64,000 nucleotides of DNA, from positions 1 through 64,000 of the forward strand of contig NZ_FOOH01000018.1 of NCBI RefSeq assembly GCF_900113135.1. The letters run 5' to 3'. The stretch is from Salegentibacter agarivorans (lineage in GTDB: Bacteria; Bacteroidota; Bacteroidia; Flavobacteriales; Flavobacteriaceae). The translations under genes and the position numbers were made by a program. The notes under the pieces were generated by a model that had not been told where the DNA came from, did not search any database, and saw only the letters and a list, made by a program, of their open reading frames with translations. Below are positions 8,376 through 16,940 of this stretch, in pieces (position 1 is the first letter of the stretch; each line of letters begins with the position of its first letter).

Positions 8376-8495
8376 GGTTGGCTAAAAGTCTACTTTCGTC
8401 AAGCTTAACTTGTTCAGTTTCTAATATATGTTTTTCTAACATCTTAGATCCTGAAACAATTTCAGGATGACGAGTAAAAAAACTTTTAGCCAACC
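8376..8495. repeat. 120-bp element with 14-bp terminal inverted repeats
   Basis: GGTTGGCTAAAAGT at 8376-8389 and its exact reverse complement at 8482-8495 bound the segment. Inside lie CGTCAAGCTTAACTTG and the palindrome ATCCTGAAACAATTTCAGGAT (8448-8468) with GACG after it. The right arm contains the last codons and stop of the amidohydrolase gene. A short open frame through it gives a peptide of the HPEIVSGS type, a hallmark of such repeats and not of a protein. It may serve as a long bidirectional terminator or be a miniature repeat that moved in. Confidence 0.7.
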
Positions 8496-9166
8496 TCTTT
8501 TAATGCTATAAACACTGCATTTTTAATCCTATATTCCATTTTGTTTTGCGGCACAAATTTCTGGTTTACTTCCAATTCAATTCCCAAATAATTTTCATGG
8601 AATTTTTTACGTAAATAAGTAGTAAACCCATCTGCTTTCCCCAAATAGGGATAATTAAATCTGATCTTTAATTCAGGATTTTGATTCTTTATATTCTGCT
8701 TAAATTTTTTACTGAATTCTTTTTCTTCACTCCTTGACGGATCGTAAAGTAGCCCAATATCTGTATTTCTAATCTCTTCGTCTAATTTTGGAGTAAACGT
8801 GTGCACCGAAAAATGTAGTACCTTCTCCCCTTTTTCTATTATACTTGAAATTTGCTTTTCTACCGAATCTCGATATGGAAAATAATATTGAGTTAAAATT
8901 TCATTTTTCTGCTTTCCTGATAAATTTTTAGTGAATGCAGAAAACAAATTAGAATGCCCTTTAGATCTATTTACTTCCACTAACAAACGCCCCGTTTCGT
9001 GATAAAATGAAAAATCGGATAAGTCCTTTAGCTCCTTAAACAGATCTAAGGCACCGGGATCATAGCCACGGTGTGATTCCAGAGTTTCCATGGCATTAGT
9101 AAATAAATTTTGATATTCCTGCGGAATTGTATTAAAAGCGTGTTCGCAGGTTAAGACCAGTTTCAC
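8486..9166 (-). CDS. N-formylglutamate amidohydrolase family protein
   Basis: 226 residues. Family motifs are visible: TCEHA near the start, SHRGYDPGALDL, HETGRLLVEVNRS and HFSVHTFTP, which include the presumed zinc ligands. Known members hydrolyse N-formylglutamate or related N-acyl amides; in this context a hydrolase for a peptide-like product is more likely than histidine breakdown, since no other hut gene is near. The start is GTG, overlapping the preceding TGA by four bases (GTGA), which points to translational coupling. It is the last gene of the ligase operon, and its 3' end lies in the inverted-repeat element. Confidence 0.85.
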   Translation of the reverse strand: MKLVLTCEHAFNTIPQEYQNLFTNAMETLESHRGYDPGALDLFKELKDLSDFSFYHETGRLLVEVNRSKGHSNLFSAFTKNLSGKQKNEILTQYYFPYRDSVEKQISSIIEKGEKVLHFSVHTFTPKLDEEIRNTDIGLLYDPSRSEEKEFSKKFKQNIKNQNPELKIRFNYPYLGKADGFTTYLRKKFHENYLGIELEVNQKFVPQNKMEYRIKNAVFIALKEVG

Positions 9167-10383
9167 GGCTTAAAGAATTTATTTTCTTCAAGACAATCGG
9201 CTAGCTTAAAATAGGTTTTTTGAATATTTTCATCTGAAAAATCATCACCTAAGGCCTTTAAAATACGGGTTGAAAGACTTCCATTATTCAGTAGAAACTT
9301 TATGCTTTCCTGTTGTTTTTCTGCAATATTTCTTTTCACTTTTGAAAACAAAATCCGCCAGATCTCTTTAATTTCAATGGTTTGTGAAAGTCCGAAGATC
9401 TTAAGATATTCTTTGTTACTGATTTTAGTATTTTCGGCGTCCTTTATTACGGCATCAAATATTTCAAAAAGATCATTCTCGTGCCATTTTTTCTGTTTAC
9501 TAATAGCAATCAAATCTTCGCTAACCAGCAATTTCAAACATTCAATAATAAAAATAGCAATTGCCATATCGGCTTTTGGACATTCCTGAACGTCTATTAC
9601 GCGAATTTCTATTGCATTTCTATCAAAACGAGCAATAGCTCCACGGGAATTCAAAAAGTGATGATCCAGGATATTTTCTGTATCGTGCGGTTTGATCTTT
9701 TTATTAATCGGTTCAAAAATGGTTTTGTAATAATCGTCTTTAGAAAAAACCTGTTCCGGAATAACTTTTCCCGTCATCTCCGGAATTTCCTTTTGATTGG
9801 TTTTATATACCTGCATCCTGGCATCTTTAAAACCGGTATCTTTTCCTTCAAAAATAGGAGAACTGGCACTTAAAGCAGGGATTATAGGTAAAAGTAAACG
9901 CACTGCAGCGTGCAGTTTTTCAAATTCAGTATCATCAAAAAACGGAAGGTTTATATGCATACTTTGCACATTGCTCCAGCCGTGGCCGCTGCAATCAAAA
10001 ATTCTATTATAAAGTGCGTATATTTTACTGGAACTGTGTTTCCACAATTCGGTTTCAGTAACGGGATTCATTAAAGGATGGGCTGCCGAAGGTAAAAGCC
10101 TGGTGTTCTTCTCCTTTAGCAAAAGATTTACTTCTTTAATATTTTCAGCAAAAAGAAGATCTAGATTTTCTATATCTCCGGTTGGACCATTGGTTTTTAA
10201 TTCTACAACGTGAGCCACTAATTCGTTGCTCCATTCAATTTCTCCATTTTCAATATCTGAGGTAATTTCCCCATTTTTACTAATAAAAAGTTGGTCTACA
10301 ATTGGATTTACCTTAAAACTGGACGTATCTACAAGCATATATTCCAGTTCAATTCCAAAAACTTCAAAAAGATGATATTTCAT
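9163..10383 (-). CDS. GCS2-type carboxylate-amine ligase (glutamate-cysteine ligase family)
   Basis: 406 residues. The start FGIELEYMLVD and later motifs (WSNVQSMHINLPF, RGAIARFDRNAIEIRVIDVQE) place it in the GCS2 family (YbdK-like) of ATP-dependent carboxylate-amine ligases. Members join the gamma- or alpha-carboxylate of an amino acid, often glutamate, to an amine. The real substrates are unknown. It starts 2 bases after the RimK-like gene and overlaps the hydrolase gene by 4, so the three are surely co-expressed. Glutathione synthesis is not implied: no GshB-type partner is seen, and the RimK-like neighbour has a different N-domain. Confidence 0.88.
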   Translation of the reverse strand: MKYHLFEVFGIELEYMLVDTSSFKVNPIVDQLFISKNGEITSDIENGEIEWSNELVAHVVELKTNGPTGDIENLDLLFAENIKEVNLLLKEKNTRLLPSAAHPLMNPVTETELWKHSSSKIYALYNRIFDCSGHGWSNVQSMHINLPFFDDTEFEKLHAAVRLLLPIIPALSASSPIFEGKDTGFKDARMQVYKTNQKEIPEMTGKVIPEQVFSKDDYYKTIFEPINKKIKPHDTENILDHHFLNSRGAIARFDRNAIEIRVIDVQECPKADMAIAIFIIECLKLLVSEDLIAISKQKKWHENDLFEIFDAVIKDAENTKISNKEYLKIFGLSQTIEIKEIWRILFSKVKRNIAEKQQESIKFLLNNGSLSTRILKALGDDFSDENIQKTYFKLADCLEENKFFKP

Positions 10384-10385
10384 AA

Positions 10386-11837
10386 TTACTTCTTTTCTAA
10401 TCTTTCTTTTAATGCCGAAATGATCTCCATATAAACCTGTTCCCCATAGTACCCGTCTTCTACACCAAAGTCGATATTCGGATTATCATTAATTTCAATA
10501 ACAAGCGGCTTTCCTCCTACTTCTTTGATATCTATGCCGTAAAGTCCTTTCCCCATTAATTTAGCCGATTTTAATGCAGCTTCTAATATTTTCTTTGGAA
10601 CCTTTTCTATAGGTAAGCAATCTGCATTTCCGTCCTGGTCATCTTTTTCTTTAGCGTCCCAGTTGTAGATTTGCCAATGGCCTTTTGCCATATAATATCT
10701 ACAGGCATAAAAAGGTTTATTATCCAGAATTCCTATTCGCCAATCGTATTCTGATGGTGAAAATTCCTGCGCAATCACTAATTCCGATTTTTTAAGCATC
10801 ATAGTAACCAGTTCATGATATTCTGCCGGGGTTGTTGCTTTTTTCACTCCGAAAGAAAAAGTAGAATCGGGAGATTTTAAAACTACCGGCAATCCGGTAA
10901 TTTCAAGAACTTTATCTTTATTTTCTTTATGAATTATCACCGTTTTTGGAGTTGGAATATTGGCATTTTCTAAAGCCTCGGCCATATAAACTTTGTTGCA
11001 ACATTTCAGAATAGCATCTGGGTAATCTATGATGGCGATACCTTCCTGCTGGGCTTTTCTTGCAAAGGCATAAGCTTCATTATTTACTTCGGTACTTTGC
11101 CTTATAAACAAAGCATCAAAAGCAGATAAACGCGAAAGATCTTTAGGAGCAATTATTTCTACATAGAAATCCATTTTTTCAGCAATTTCTACGAATTTCT
11201 TTAATGCTTTGGCATTACTGGGCGGGGCGGGATCGTCTGGCTGTACTAAAATTGCCAAATCATATTCCGTAGTATTTGCACGAGGAGTGTCGTAACGTTT
11301 TTTAGCAAAATATTGCGCCGCAAAATCGTACATACTTTCTAAGTGATCCTCAGGTATTTCGGCTTCAGAAATAGCTTTAATACTTTTTATATTCCATTTT
11401 GTGGTATAATTGAATTTTACCCGTAAAAACGGAATTTGAAAATGGCGGTGAAACATCGCACTCAACTCTTTATATTTTTGCGCTACGTTTTGCCCAAAAT
11501 ATATACTAAGGGTAAATTCCTGTGATTTTATACTTTTTAAGCTGGTTTGCATTAAATTGTCAAACTCTTCTGAAACTATTTTTACCAGTTTCGGCTCTCG
11601 TAAATCAACGATATTTTTTACCGTAGGAATTGCCAAATGCCCGCGAGCTTCGGCTAAAAGTGAGACGTAATAACCTTTTGACTGATAAGAATAATCTTTG
11701 CAGAGGTTGAAAATCCTTGCATTTTTTAGCTTAGCAAACTCCGGATTGGTTAGATAAGATTGCGCTGAAATTATCTCAACATTATCCAGTTTTAACTTCC
11801 ACTTTTCAGGGTGGTTTACAATTATATATTTATTCAT
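10386..11837 (-). CDS. RLAN-domain RimK-like ATP-grasp ligase
   Basis: 483 residues. Residues about 1-180 match the RimK-like ATP-grasp N-terminal (RLAN) region. A second alpha/beta segment follows (about 190-280, DLAILVQPDDPAPPSNAKAL). The ATP-grasp domain occupies about 285-480 with PVVLKSPDSTFSFGVK, VIAQEFSPSEYDWRIGIL and the metal-binding VIEINDNPNIDFG. ATP-grasp enzymes of the RimK group add amino acids, often glutamate, to a peptide or small carboxylate through an acyl phosphate. The first gene of a three-gene operon with GCS2 and N-formylglutamate amidohydrolase-like genes, it probably builds a peptide-like metabolite or modifies a protein. Confidence 0.88.
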   Translation of the reverse strand: MNKYIIVNHPEKWKLKLDNVEIISAQSYLTNPEFAKLKNARIFNLCKDYSYQSKGYYVSLLAEARGHLAIPTVKNIVDLREPKLVKIVSEEFDNLMQTSLKSIKSQEFTLSIYFGQNVAQKYKELSAMFHRHFQIPFLRVKFNYTTKWNIKSIKAISEAEIPEDHLESMYDFAAQYFAKKRYDTPRANTTEYDLAILVQPDDPAPPSNAKALKKFVEIAEKMDFYVEIIAPKDLSRLSAFDALFIRQSTEVNNEAYAFARKAQQEGIAIIDYPDAILKCCNKVYMAEALENANIPTPKTVIIHKENKDKVLEITGLPVVLKSPDSTFSFGVKKATTPAEYHELVTMMLKKSELVIAQEFSPSEYDWRIGILDNKPFYACRYYMAKGHWQIYNWDAKEKDDQDGNADCLPIEKVPKKILEAALKSAKLMGKGLYGIDIKEVGGKPLVIEINDNPNIDFGVEDGYYGEQVYMEIISALKERLEKK

Positions 11838-11977
11838 TTAGAAATTGAAAATTCTATCAAATGTAGGAGAAAATTAAATACGTTTTGAATGAATTTTATC
11901 AAAATAAGTCATTCAATTTATTTCTTTAATTTTTATTAGTAATTTCAGGGCTTCAATAAAAATGAAAACCCATATAT

Positions 11978-13267
11978 ATGAAATTAAATCTTCTTAGTCT
12001 TGCGCTAATTTTCACGGGAAATCTGGTAGTAGCCCAACAAAATAGCGATGATGCTTTACTGGAAAAAGCTAAAGAAATTCACGAAAAGGTAATCACCATA
12101 GATACCCACGCCGATATTAATATCAATAATTTCACTGAGGAAAGAAATTATACTATGGATCTTGAAAACCAGGTAACGCTGCCCAAAATGGAAGCGGGCG
12201 GACTCGATGTGGCCTGGTTTATTGTTTATACCGGCCAGGATGAGCTTGATGGTGAAGGTTTTAAAAATGCGTATAAAAATGCAATGAGCAAGTTTGATGC
12301 TATTCATAAACTCGTTAAAGATTTTGCTCCAAATCAAATAGGTTTGGCCACCAACTCTGAAGAAGTGCGAAAATTAACTTCTGAAGGAAAAAAAGTAGCG
12401 ATGATTGGGGTAGAAAATGGATATCCTATAGGAAAAGATATTGAAAATGTTGAGAAGTTCTACGATCTTGGTGCCAGGTATATGTCACTTTCTCACCAGG
12501 GACATAGCCAGTTAAGTGATTCTAATACCGGTGAGGAAAATGATGAATGGTTGCACAACGGTCTTAGTAATTTAGGGAAAGAAGTGATTGCAGAAATGAA
12601 TCGACTGGGAATGATGATAGATGTTTCGCATCCTTCAAAAGAAGCTATAAAACAAATGTTTGAGCTTTCTAAAGCACCGCTTATCGCTTCCCACTCCTCT
12701 GCTCGTCAACTTTGCAACCATAGTCGAAATTTAGATGATGAACTTCTAATGTTATTTAAAGAACACGGCGGGGTTGTTCAAACCGTTGCTTTCAGTGCTT
12801 ATGTAGATACCGAAAAAACCCAGGCATTTAATAAAGCAAGCGATAAAGTTTATGAGAAAAAGGCTGAAGAAATGAGTTTTGAAGTTTTGCCACGCGATGC
12901 TGTAAGGGCTTTAAGCAATGAAGATAGAAATACTTACTACGCCGATTTTCAAAAAGTACGAGCTGCAGCAGCACCTGAAGTTGAACTATTAAAACAAAAA
13001 ATTGAACCTGTAGGAGTTTCAGATTTTGTAGATCATATAGACTATATGGTAGATTTAATTGGAATTGAGCACGTAGGAATTAGCTCAGATTTTGATGGTG
13101 GCGGCGGAATTGACGGCTGGCAGGATGCTTCAGAAACTTTAAACATTACCAAAGAATTGGTAAAACGCGGTTATACCGAAGCGGAAATCGCTAAGCTTTG
13201 GGGAGAAAATTTACTAAGAGTGATGGATGAAGTTGATGCCGTAGCTGCAGAACTTAAAAAAGCATAA
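11978..13267 (+). CDS. Exported membrane-type dipeptidase (peptidase M19)
   Basis: 429 residues with a signal peptide (1-19, ending VVAQ). Zinc ligands of the renal-dipeptidase family are visible: TIDTHADI at about residue 41, GVENGYPIG, MIDVSHPS, LIASHSSARQLCNHSRN and VGISSDFDGGGG. M19 enzymes hydrolyse dipeptides, including those with D- or dehydro residues, here in the periplasm. It is divergent from the amidoligase operon with 140 bases between them, which suggests, without proving, a shared peptide substrate. It ends in a strong terminator, behind which a group II intron has inserted. Confidence 0.92.
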   Translation: MKLNLLSLALIFTGNLVVAQQNSDDALLEKAKEIHEKVITIDTHADININNFTEERNYTMDLENQVTLPKMEAGGLDVAWFIVYTGQDELDGEGFKNAYKNAMSKFDAIHKLVKDFAPNQIGLATNSEEVRKLTSEGKKVAMIGVENGYPIGKDIENVEKFYDLGARYMSLSHQGHSQLSDSNTGEENDEWLHNGLSNLGKEVIAEMNRLGMMIDVSHPSKEAIKQMFELSKAPLIASHSSARQLCNHSRNLDDELLMLFKEHGGVVQTVAFSAYVDTEKTQAFNKASDKVYEKKAEEMSFEVLPRDAVRALSNEDRNTYYADFQKVRAAAAPEVELLKQKIEPVGVSDFVDHIDYMVDLIGIEHVGISSDFDGGGGIDGWQDASETLNITKELVKRGYTEAEIAKLWGENLLRVMDEVDAVAAELKKA

Positions 13268-13287
13268 ATCCTAAAATACTAGCATGA

Positions 13288-13323
13288 AAAAAGCCTGTAA
13301 GGAATATTCCTTACAGGCTTTTT
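13288..13323 (+). terminator. Intrinsic terminator of the dipeptidase gene
   Basis: A perfect 36-bp palindrome, with AGCCTGTAAGG pairing with CCTTACAGGCT and A-run and T-run flanks. It lies 20 bases behind the stop codon. Group II intron 13328-15230 begins 5 bases after it. Confidence 0.93.
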
Positions 13324-13327
13324 AATT

Positions 13328-15230
13328 GTGTGCCGTGCATGGCGTATAACTCGACGGTGAAAGTCCGTTATGAGGGTTTATAGCTACCTATCATTAGCTA
13401 AGAGCAAGGGTGTCCACCGCGAGGTGGAATCTGAAGGAAGCTTAGGGCAAAGTTCCGGCCCGAGGAACACGAACATCATAAGGCATATTCAGTTTGGACG
13501 AGTTTGCAATACAAAACGAAATCCTAAAGCTATACGGAAACTGAAGTGTAGATGATGCGGGCAAATGGAATGAAAGTTATATGTCTTACCGCGGGAGGGC
13601 TCACAGACGCGTGGAAACAAAGTATGAAATGCGGTTGAAACAAGATTTGTTGTGAGCATTCAGCCGATGCCATAGTACCGGATGGCCGACATCTTCCGGG
13701 AAGGGCTGAACCTTAAGGAAGTGAATAGTAAATGACTGTTACCTTGTGAAGGAAAGAATGCAGAAAATATCGCAAGATACCTGGCTGCAAAAGGATAGGG
13801 CGGCACCCGAAAGTTATGCAGGAGGGCAGACCTTTATAGGGATAACTGAAAACAACTTCACTGATCCTGATTACCAAAATTATGGACTACTGGAACAAAT
13901 CCTATCTCCGGCTAACCTAAACCGAGCCTTTAAAAAGGTACGGAATAATAAAGGAAGTGCCGGGGTGGATAAGATGGATGTCGAATCCCTACAGGATTAT
14001 CTTATCACTAATAAAGAGTTGCTAATCCAATCCATACTGGAGGGGAAGTACCGTCCCAATCCTGTTCGCCGGGTACACATACCCAAGGCGAATTCTAAAA
14101 ACAAGCGCAGCCTGGGTATTCCATCGGTAGTCGATCGGGTTATTCAACAGGCAATGGCGCAGGTGTTATCTCCAACCTTCGAGAAACAATTTTCCCCACA
14201 GAGCTACGGCTTCCGGCCAAACCGGAGTGCTCATAAAGCTGTAAAACAATGCCAGGCATTTATCACTGCGGGATATAAATACGCGGTGGATATGGACTTG
14301 GAGAAATTCTTTGATACCGTAAGTCAAAGTAAGCTTATTGAAGTACTCTCCCGAACCATTAAAGATGGAAGGGTGGTCTCCCTGATTCATAAATACCTCC
14401 GTGCCGGAGTGATGGAACGGGGAAGACTTAAGTCGAGCAAAAGGGGAGTTCCGCAGGGAGGTCCTTTAAGCCCGCTATTGAGCAATATTATACTCAATGA
14501 GCTGGATCAGGAACTCCATAGAAGGGGACATCGCTTTGTCCGCTATGCGGACGATCTTGTGATTTTATGCAAGAGCAAACGTAGTGCGCAACGCAGTCTT
14601 CGCAATATCATTCCCTTCATAGAGAATAAATTGTACCTCAAGGTAAATCAGGAGAAAACCGCTGTAGGCTATATCTCCAGAATTAAATTTCTGGGCTATG
14701 GTTTCTATAAAAGAAAAGAAGGTTGCCGGCTTCGAGCCCATCCCAGCAGCATTACCCGAATGCGGAAGCGAATTAAAGAGCTTACCAATAGGAGTAATGG
14801 TTGGGGAAATGAGCACAGGAAGCAGGAGCTCCGGCAGTATATAAGAGGCTGGGTAAACTATTTTAAGTTGGCTGATATGAAAACGTTGATGCCTAGAATA
14901 GACGAGTGGTATAGAAGACGACTCAGGATGATTATTTGGAAGCAATGGAAACGGATTAGAACCCGTTTTAGCAATCTCTTAAAACTTGGTTTATCCAAAT
15001 CCAAGGTAAGGGAATTTGCAAACACTCGAAAAGGCTATTGGCATATTGCCAGTAGTCCCATCCTTAACCGAACTATTACCACGGAACGCCTGGCTAAAGC
15101 TGGATATACCTTCTTTACGGATTGCTATAGGAAAGTCAGGGTGAACTAAGGAACCGCCGTATACGAGAACCGTACGTACGCGTGGTGTGAGAGGACAGAT
15201 AGGGAATTAATCCCTATCTTCCTACTCTAT
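13328..15230 (+). mobile_element. Complete group II intron inserted behind a terminator
   Basis: The 5' end GTGTGCCGTGCATGG, followed by GGTGAAAGTCC, AAGAGCAAGGGTGTCC and CTGAAGGAAG, is the standard 5' region of bacterial group II introns. It runs through the reverse transcriptase gene. After the stop, 15150-15195 forms the domain V-like hairpin (CCGTATACG / CGTACGTACG, GTGTGAGAGG). Domain VI (AGATAGGGA / TCCCTATCT) and the end CTACTCTAT follow. The length is about 1.9 kb. Base composition is richer in G+C than the neighbours. Ends are assigned by eye; with all domains and an intact enzyme it looks mobile. Confidence 0.88.
13746..15149 (+). CDS. ltrA: Group II intron reverse transcriptase/maturase
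   Basis: 467 residues if read from the GTG at 13746; an ATG at 13758 with AAGGAAAG just before it is an equally good start. Reverse transcriptase motifs are intact: NNKGSAGVDKMDVE, QSYGFRPNRSAHKAV, VDMDLEKFFDTV, GVPQGGPLSPLLSN, and the catalytic YADD in FVRYADDLVI. The maturase (X/thumb) region follows with QYIRGWVNYF and WKQWKR. I see no H-N-H endonuclease domain at the C-terminus. It splices and mobilises the intron that encodes it. Confidence 0.95.
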   Translation: MKERMQKISQDTWLQKDRAAPESYAGGQTFIGITENNFTDPDYQNYGLLEQILSPANLNRAFKKVRNNKGSAGVDKMDVESLQDYLITNKELLIQSILEGKYRPNPVRRVHIPKANSKNKRSLGIPSVVDRVIQQAMAQVLSPTFEKQFSPQSYGFRPNRSAHKAVKQCQAFITAGYKYAVDMDLEKFFDTVSQSKLIEVLSRTIKDGRVVSLIHKYLRAGVMERGRLKSSKRGVPQGGPLSPLLSNIILNELDQELHRRGHRFVRYADDLVILCKSKRSAQRSLRNIIPFIENKLYLKVNQEKTAVGYISRIKFLGYGFYKRKEGCRLRAHPSSITRMRKRIKELTNRSNGWGNEHRKQELRQYIRGWVNYFKLADMKTLMPRIDEWYRRRLRMIIWKQWKRIRTRFSNLLKLGLSKSKVREFANTRKGYWHIASSPILNRTITTERLAKAGYTFFTDCYRKVRVN

Positions 15231-15250
15231 CTAAACTCTTAAATTTAGAA

Positions 15251-15799
15251 TTATGCGTGCTGTAAATCGTGTTTACCTTCTTTAATCTCTTCAATCATTT
15301 TAGCGTTAAACGCCGGTAGATCGTCAGGATTTCTGGAAGTTACAAAAGCTTCGTCTACAACTACTTCTTTATCTACCCAAAGTGCTCCTGCATTTTCCAG
15401 GTCTTTTTTAATAGAGTTAAAAGAAGTCATTGTTCGACCTTCTACAACTTCTGCATTAATTAAAGTCCAGGCTGCGTGGCAAATTGCGCCTACAGGCTTG
15501 CTTTGTTTAAAGAAGTCACGCACAAAAACTAAAACTTCGTCATGTCTTCTTAATTGATCTGGGTTAATCACTCCACCGGGAAGTACTAAAGCATTATATT
15601 CTTTAGCGCTTACCTCATTTATGCTGCGATCAACATCTATTTCTCCAGACCAGTCAGTTCCTTCCCAGCCTTTAATTTTTCCTTTTTCAAGGCTTACTAT
15701 ATCTACTTTAAAACCTTCGTTTTCTAAAGCCTCTTTTGGTGAAAATAATTCACTCTTTTCAAATCCGTTTGTAGCTAAAATTGCTATTCTCTTTTCCAT
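15251..15799 (-). CDS. PfpI/DJ-1 family protein
   Basis: 182 residues. ALVLPGG and the nucleophile elbow AICHAAW (Cys at about residue 105) define the DJ-1/PfpI type-1 glutamine amidotransferase fold. The short form without extra domains matches the PfpI/YhbO branch, whose members are described as proteases, deglycases or stress proteins; which applies is open. A -7 box TATCTTTG lies upstream at 15826-15833 on the minus strand. Its stop is 20 bases from the intron's 3' end. Confidence 0.9.
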   Translation of the reverse strand: MEKRIAILATNGFEKSELFSPKEALENEGFKVDIVSLEKGKIKGWEGTDWSGEIDVDRSINEVSAKEYNALVLPGGVINPDQLRRHDEVLVFVRDFFKQSKPVGAICHAAWTLINAEVVEGRTMTSFNSIKKDLENAGALWVDKEVVVDEAFVTSRNPDDLPAFNAKMIEEIKEGKHDLQHA

Positions 15800-15825
15800 A
15801 ATTTCATCTTCTTTTTTGGTTCAAT

Positions 15826-15833
15826 CAAAGATA
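15826..15833 (-). promoter_or_regulatory. Candidate -7 box for the PfpI gene
   Basis: TATCTTTG on the minus strand fits TANNTTTG and is 27 bases before the start codon. A TTAG lies 23 bases further upstream, a weak -33 element. Confidence 0.4.
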
Positions 15834-15929
15834 AAATTTGTTTAAGGGAGAGTGTGCTAAGGTCTTTATAAAAGAAAACCCGGTTAAAGTTAAACTTTAT
15901 TAATTCTCTTAAAACTGTTTAAAATGAGG

Positions 15930-16940
15930 CTATTTTTTATTTTTAGTCATTTGCTCATTTTCTCGGTTTTTCTCCCAGTTCATATTATTTTTAAGCGTAT
16001 CTATAATTTCCTTTTCTTCCTCTAATTGGGTGCGCTTTTGTTGTAATTTTTCCAGTTCCTGGTAAATTGCGGGTTCTCCATACTTATTGGGGACTACTCT
16101 TTCATTTTTAAGCAGGGCGTATTGTACGGTAAATTCGGCACCAAAAAATAAAATAAGACAGGTATAATAAACCCAGAGTAGAATTAACACTACCGAAGAA
16201 GCCCCGCCGTATACCGATGCCGGTTCACTTTTACCGAAGTAGAAACTTATTAAGGCTTCACCAACAAGGAATAAAATAGTAGTTACCGCGGCTCCTAAAT
16301 AAGTGATTCTCCAACGTAATTTAATATCAGGTAGTAACTTGAAAATGGCAGCAAATAAAGTGGTTATCACGAGAAATGATATACCAAAATTTACAGCCTC
16401 TACCATAAACGCGGTTACCTGAGGTGCATATTGTTCAATTTCATCTTTTAAAATTCGAATTAATGCTGAAATAACGAGGGAGAGCAAAAGTAAAAGACCT
16501 ATTACCATTACCATTCCAAAGGAGATAAGTCTATCTAATAAAATTCTAAGGAAATTGGTTTGTTTGGCCGCTACATTCCAAATATTATTCATGGCCATTT
16601 TAAGCTGAAAAAACACCCCGGTAGCACCAAAAAGCAACATTCCTATTCCAAATATAATTGCCCAGGTAGATTCGGTGGCCAGAGCGGCACTCGCAATCAT
16701 GTTTTCTATAGCATCTGCCGGCTCCTGCCCTACAAAACCACTAATCTCAGAAGTTAACCTTCCCTGTACGGCTTCCTGTTCAAAAAAATACCCGGCGATG
16801 GTTACCACAATAATTAATAAAGAAGGTAAAGAAAACAAGGCATAATAAGCTATGGTGGCGCTACGCGCATAGGGTTCGTTCCTATTCCAGCTTATGTAGG
16901 CCTGTTTAAAAAGTGACCAGGTAGTTTTGAGGAATTTCAT
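15930..16940 (-). CDS. YihY/BrkB family inner-membrane protein
   Basis: 336 residues with six or so hydrophobic segments; ARSATIAYYALFSLPSLLIIVV and the SVYGGASSVVLILLWVYYTCLILFFGAEF block near residue 250 are YihY/BrkB hallmarks. The C-terminal 60 residues are a charged coiled coil (ELEKLQQKRTQLEEEKEII). The biochemical role of the family is unsettled. The start codon overlaps the stop of the DinB gene by one base (TAATG). A paralogue is encoded at 44061-44954. Confidence 0.88.
   Translation of the reverse strand: MKFLKTTWSLFKQAYISWNRNEPYARSATIAYYALFSLPSLLIIVVTIAGYFFEQEAVQGRLTSEISGFVGQEPADAIENMIASAALATESTWAIIFGIGMLLFGATGVFFQLKMAMNNIWNVAAKQTNFLRILLDRLISFGMVMVIGLLLLLSLVISALIRILKDEIEQYAPQVTAFMVEAVNFGISFLVITTLFAAIFKLLPDIKLRWRITYLGAAVTTILFLVGEALISFYFGKSEPASVYGGASSVVLILLWVYYTCLILFFGAEFTVQYALLKNERVVPNKYGEPAIYQELEKLQQKRTQLEEEKEIIDTLKNNMNWEKNRENEQMTKNKK

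Noticed and set aside
8305-8493. 62-codon open frame giving HPEIVSGS
   Set aside because: Translation of the palindromic repeat element; such peptides arise wherever the repeat is read through.
9163-10383. Glutathione synthesis (gshA)
   Set aside because: GCS2 family members include many non-GshA ligases, no GshB is present, and the operon partners point elsewhere.
13370-13555. 61-codon open frame on the plus strand
   Set aside because: Part of domain I of the second intron; not a protein.
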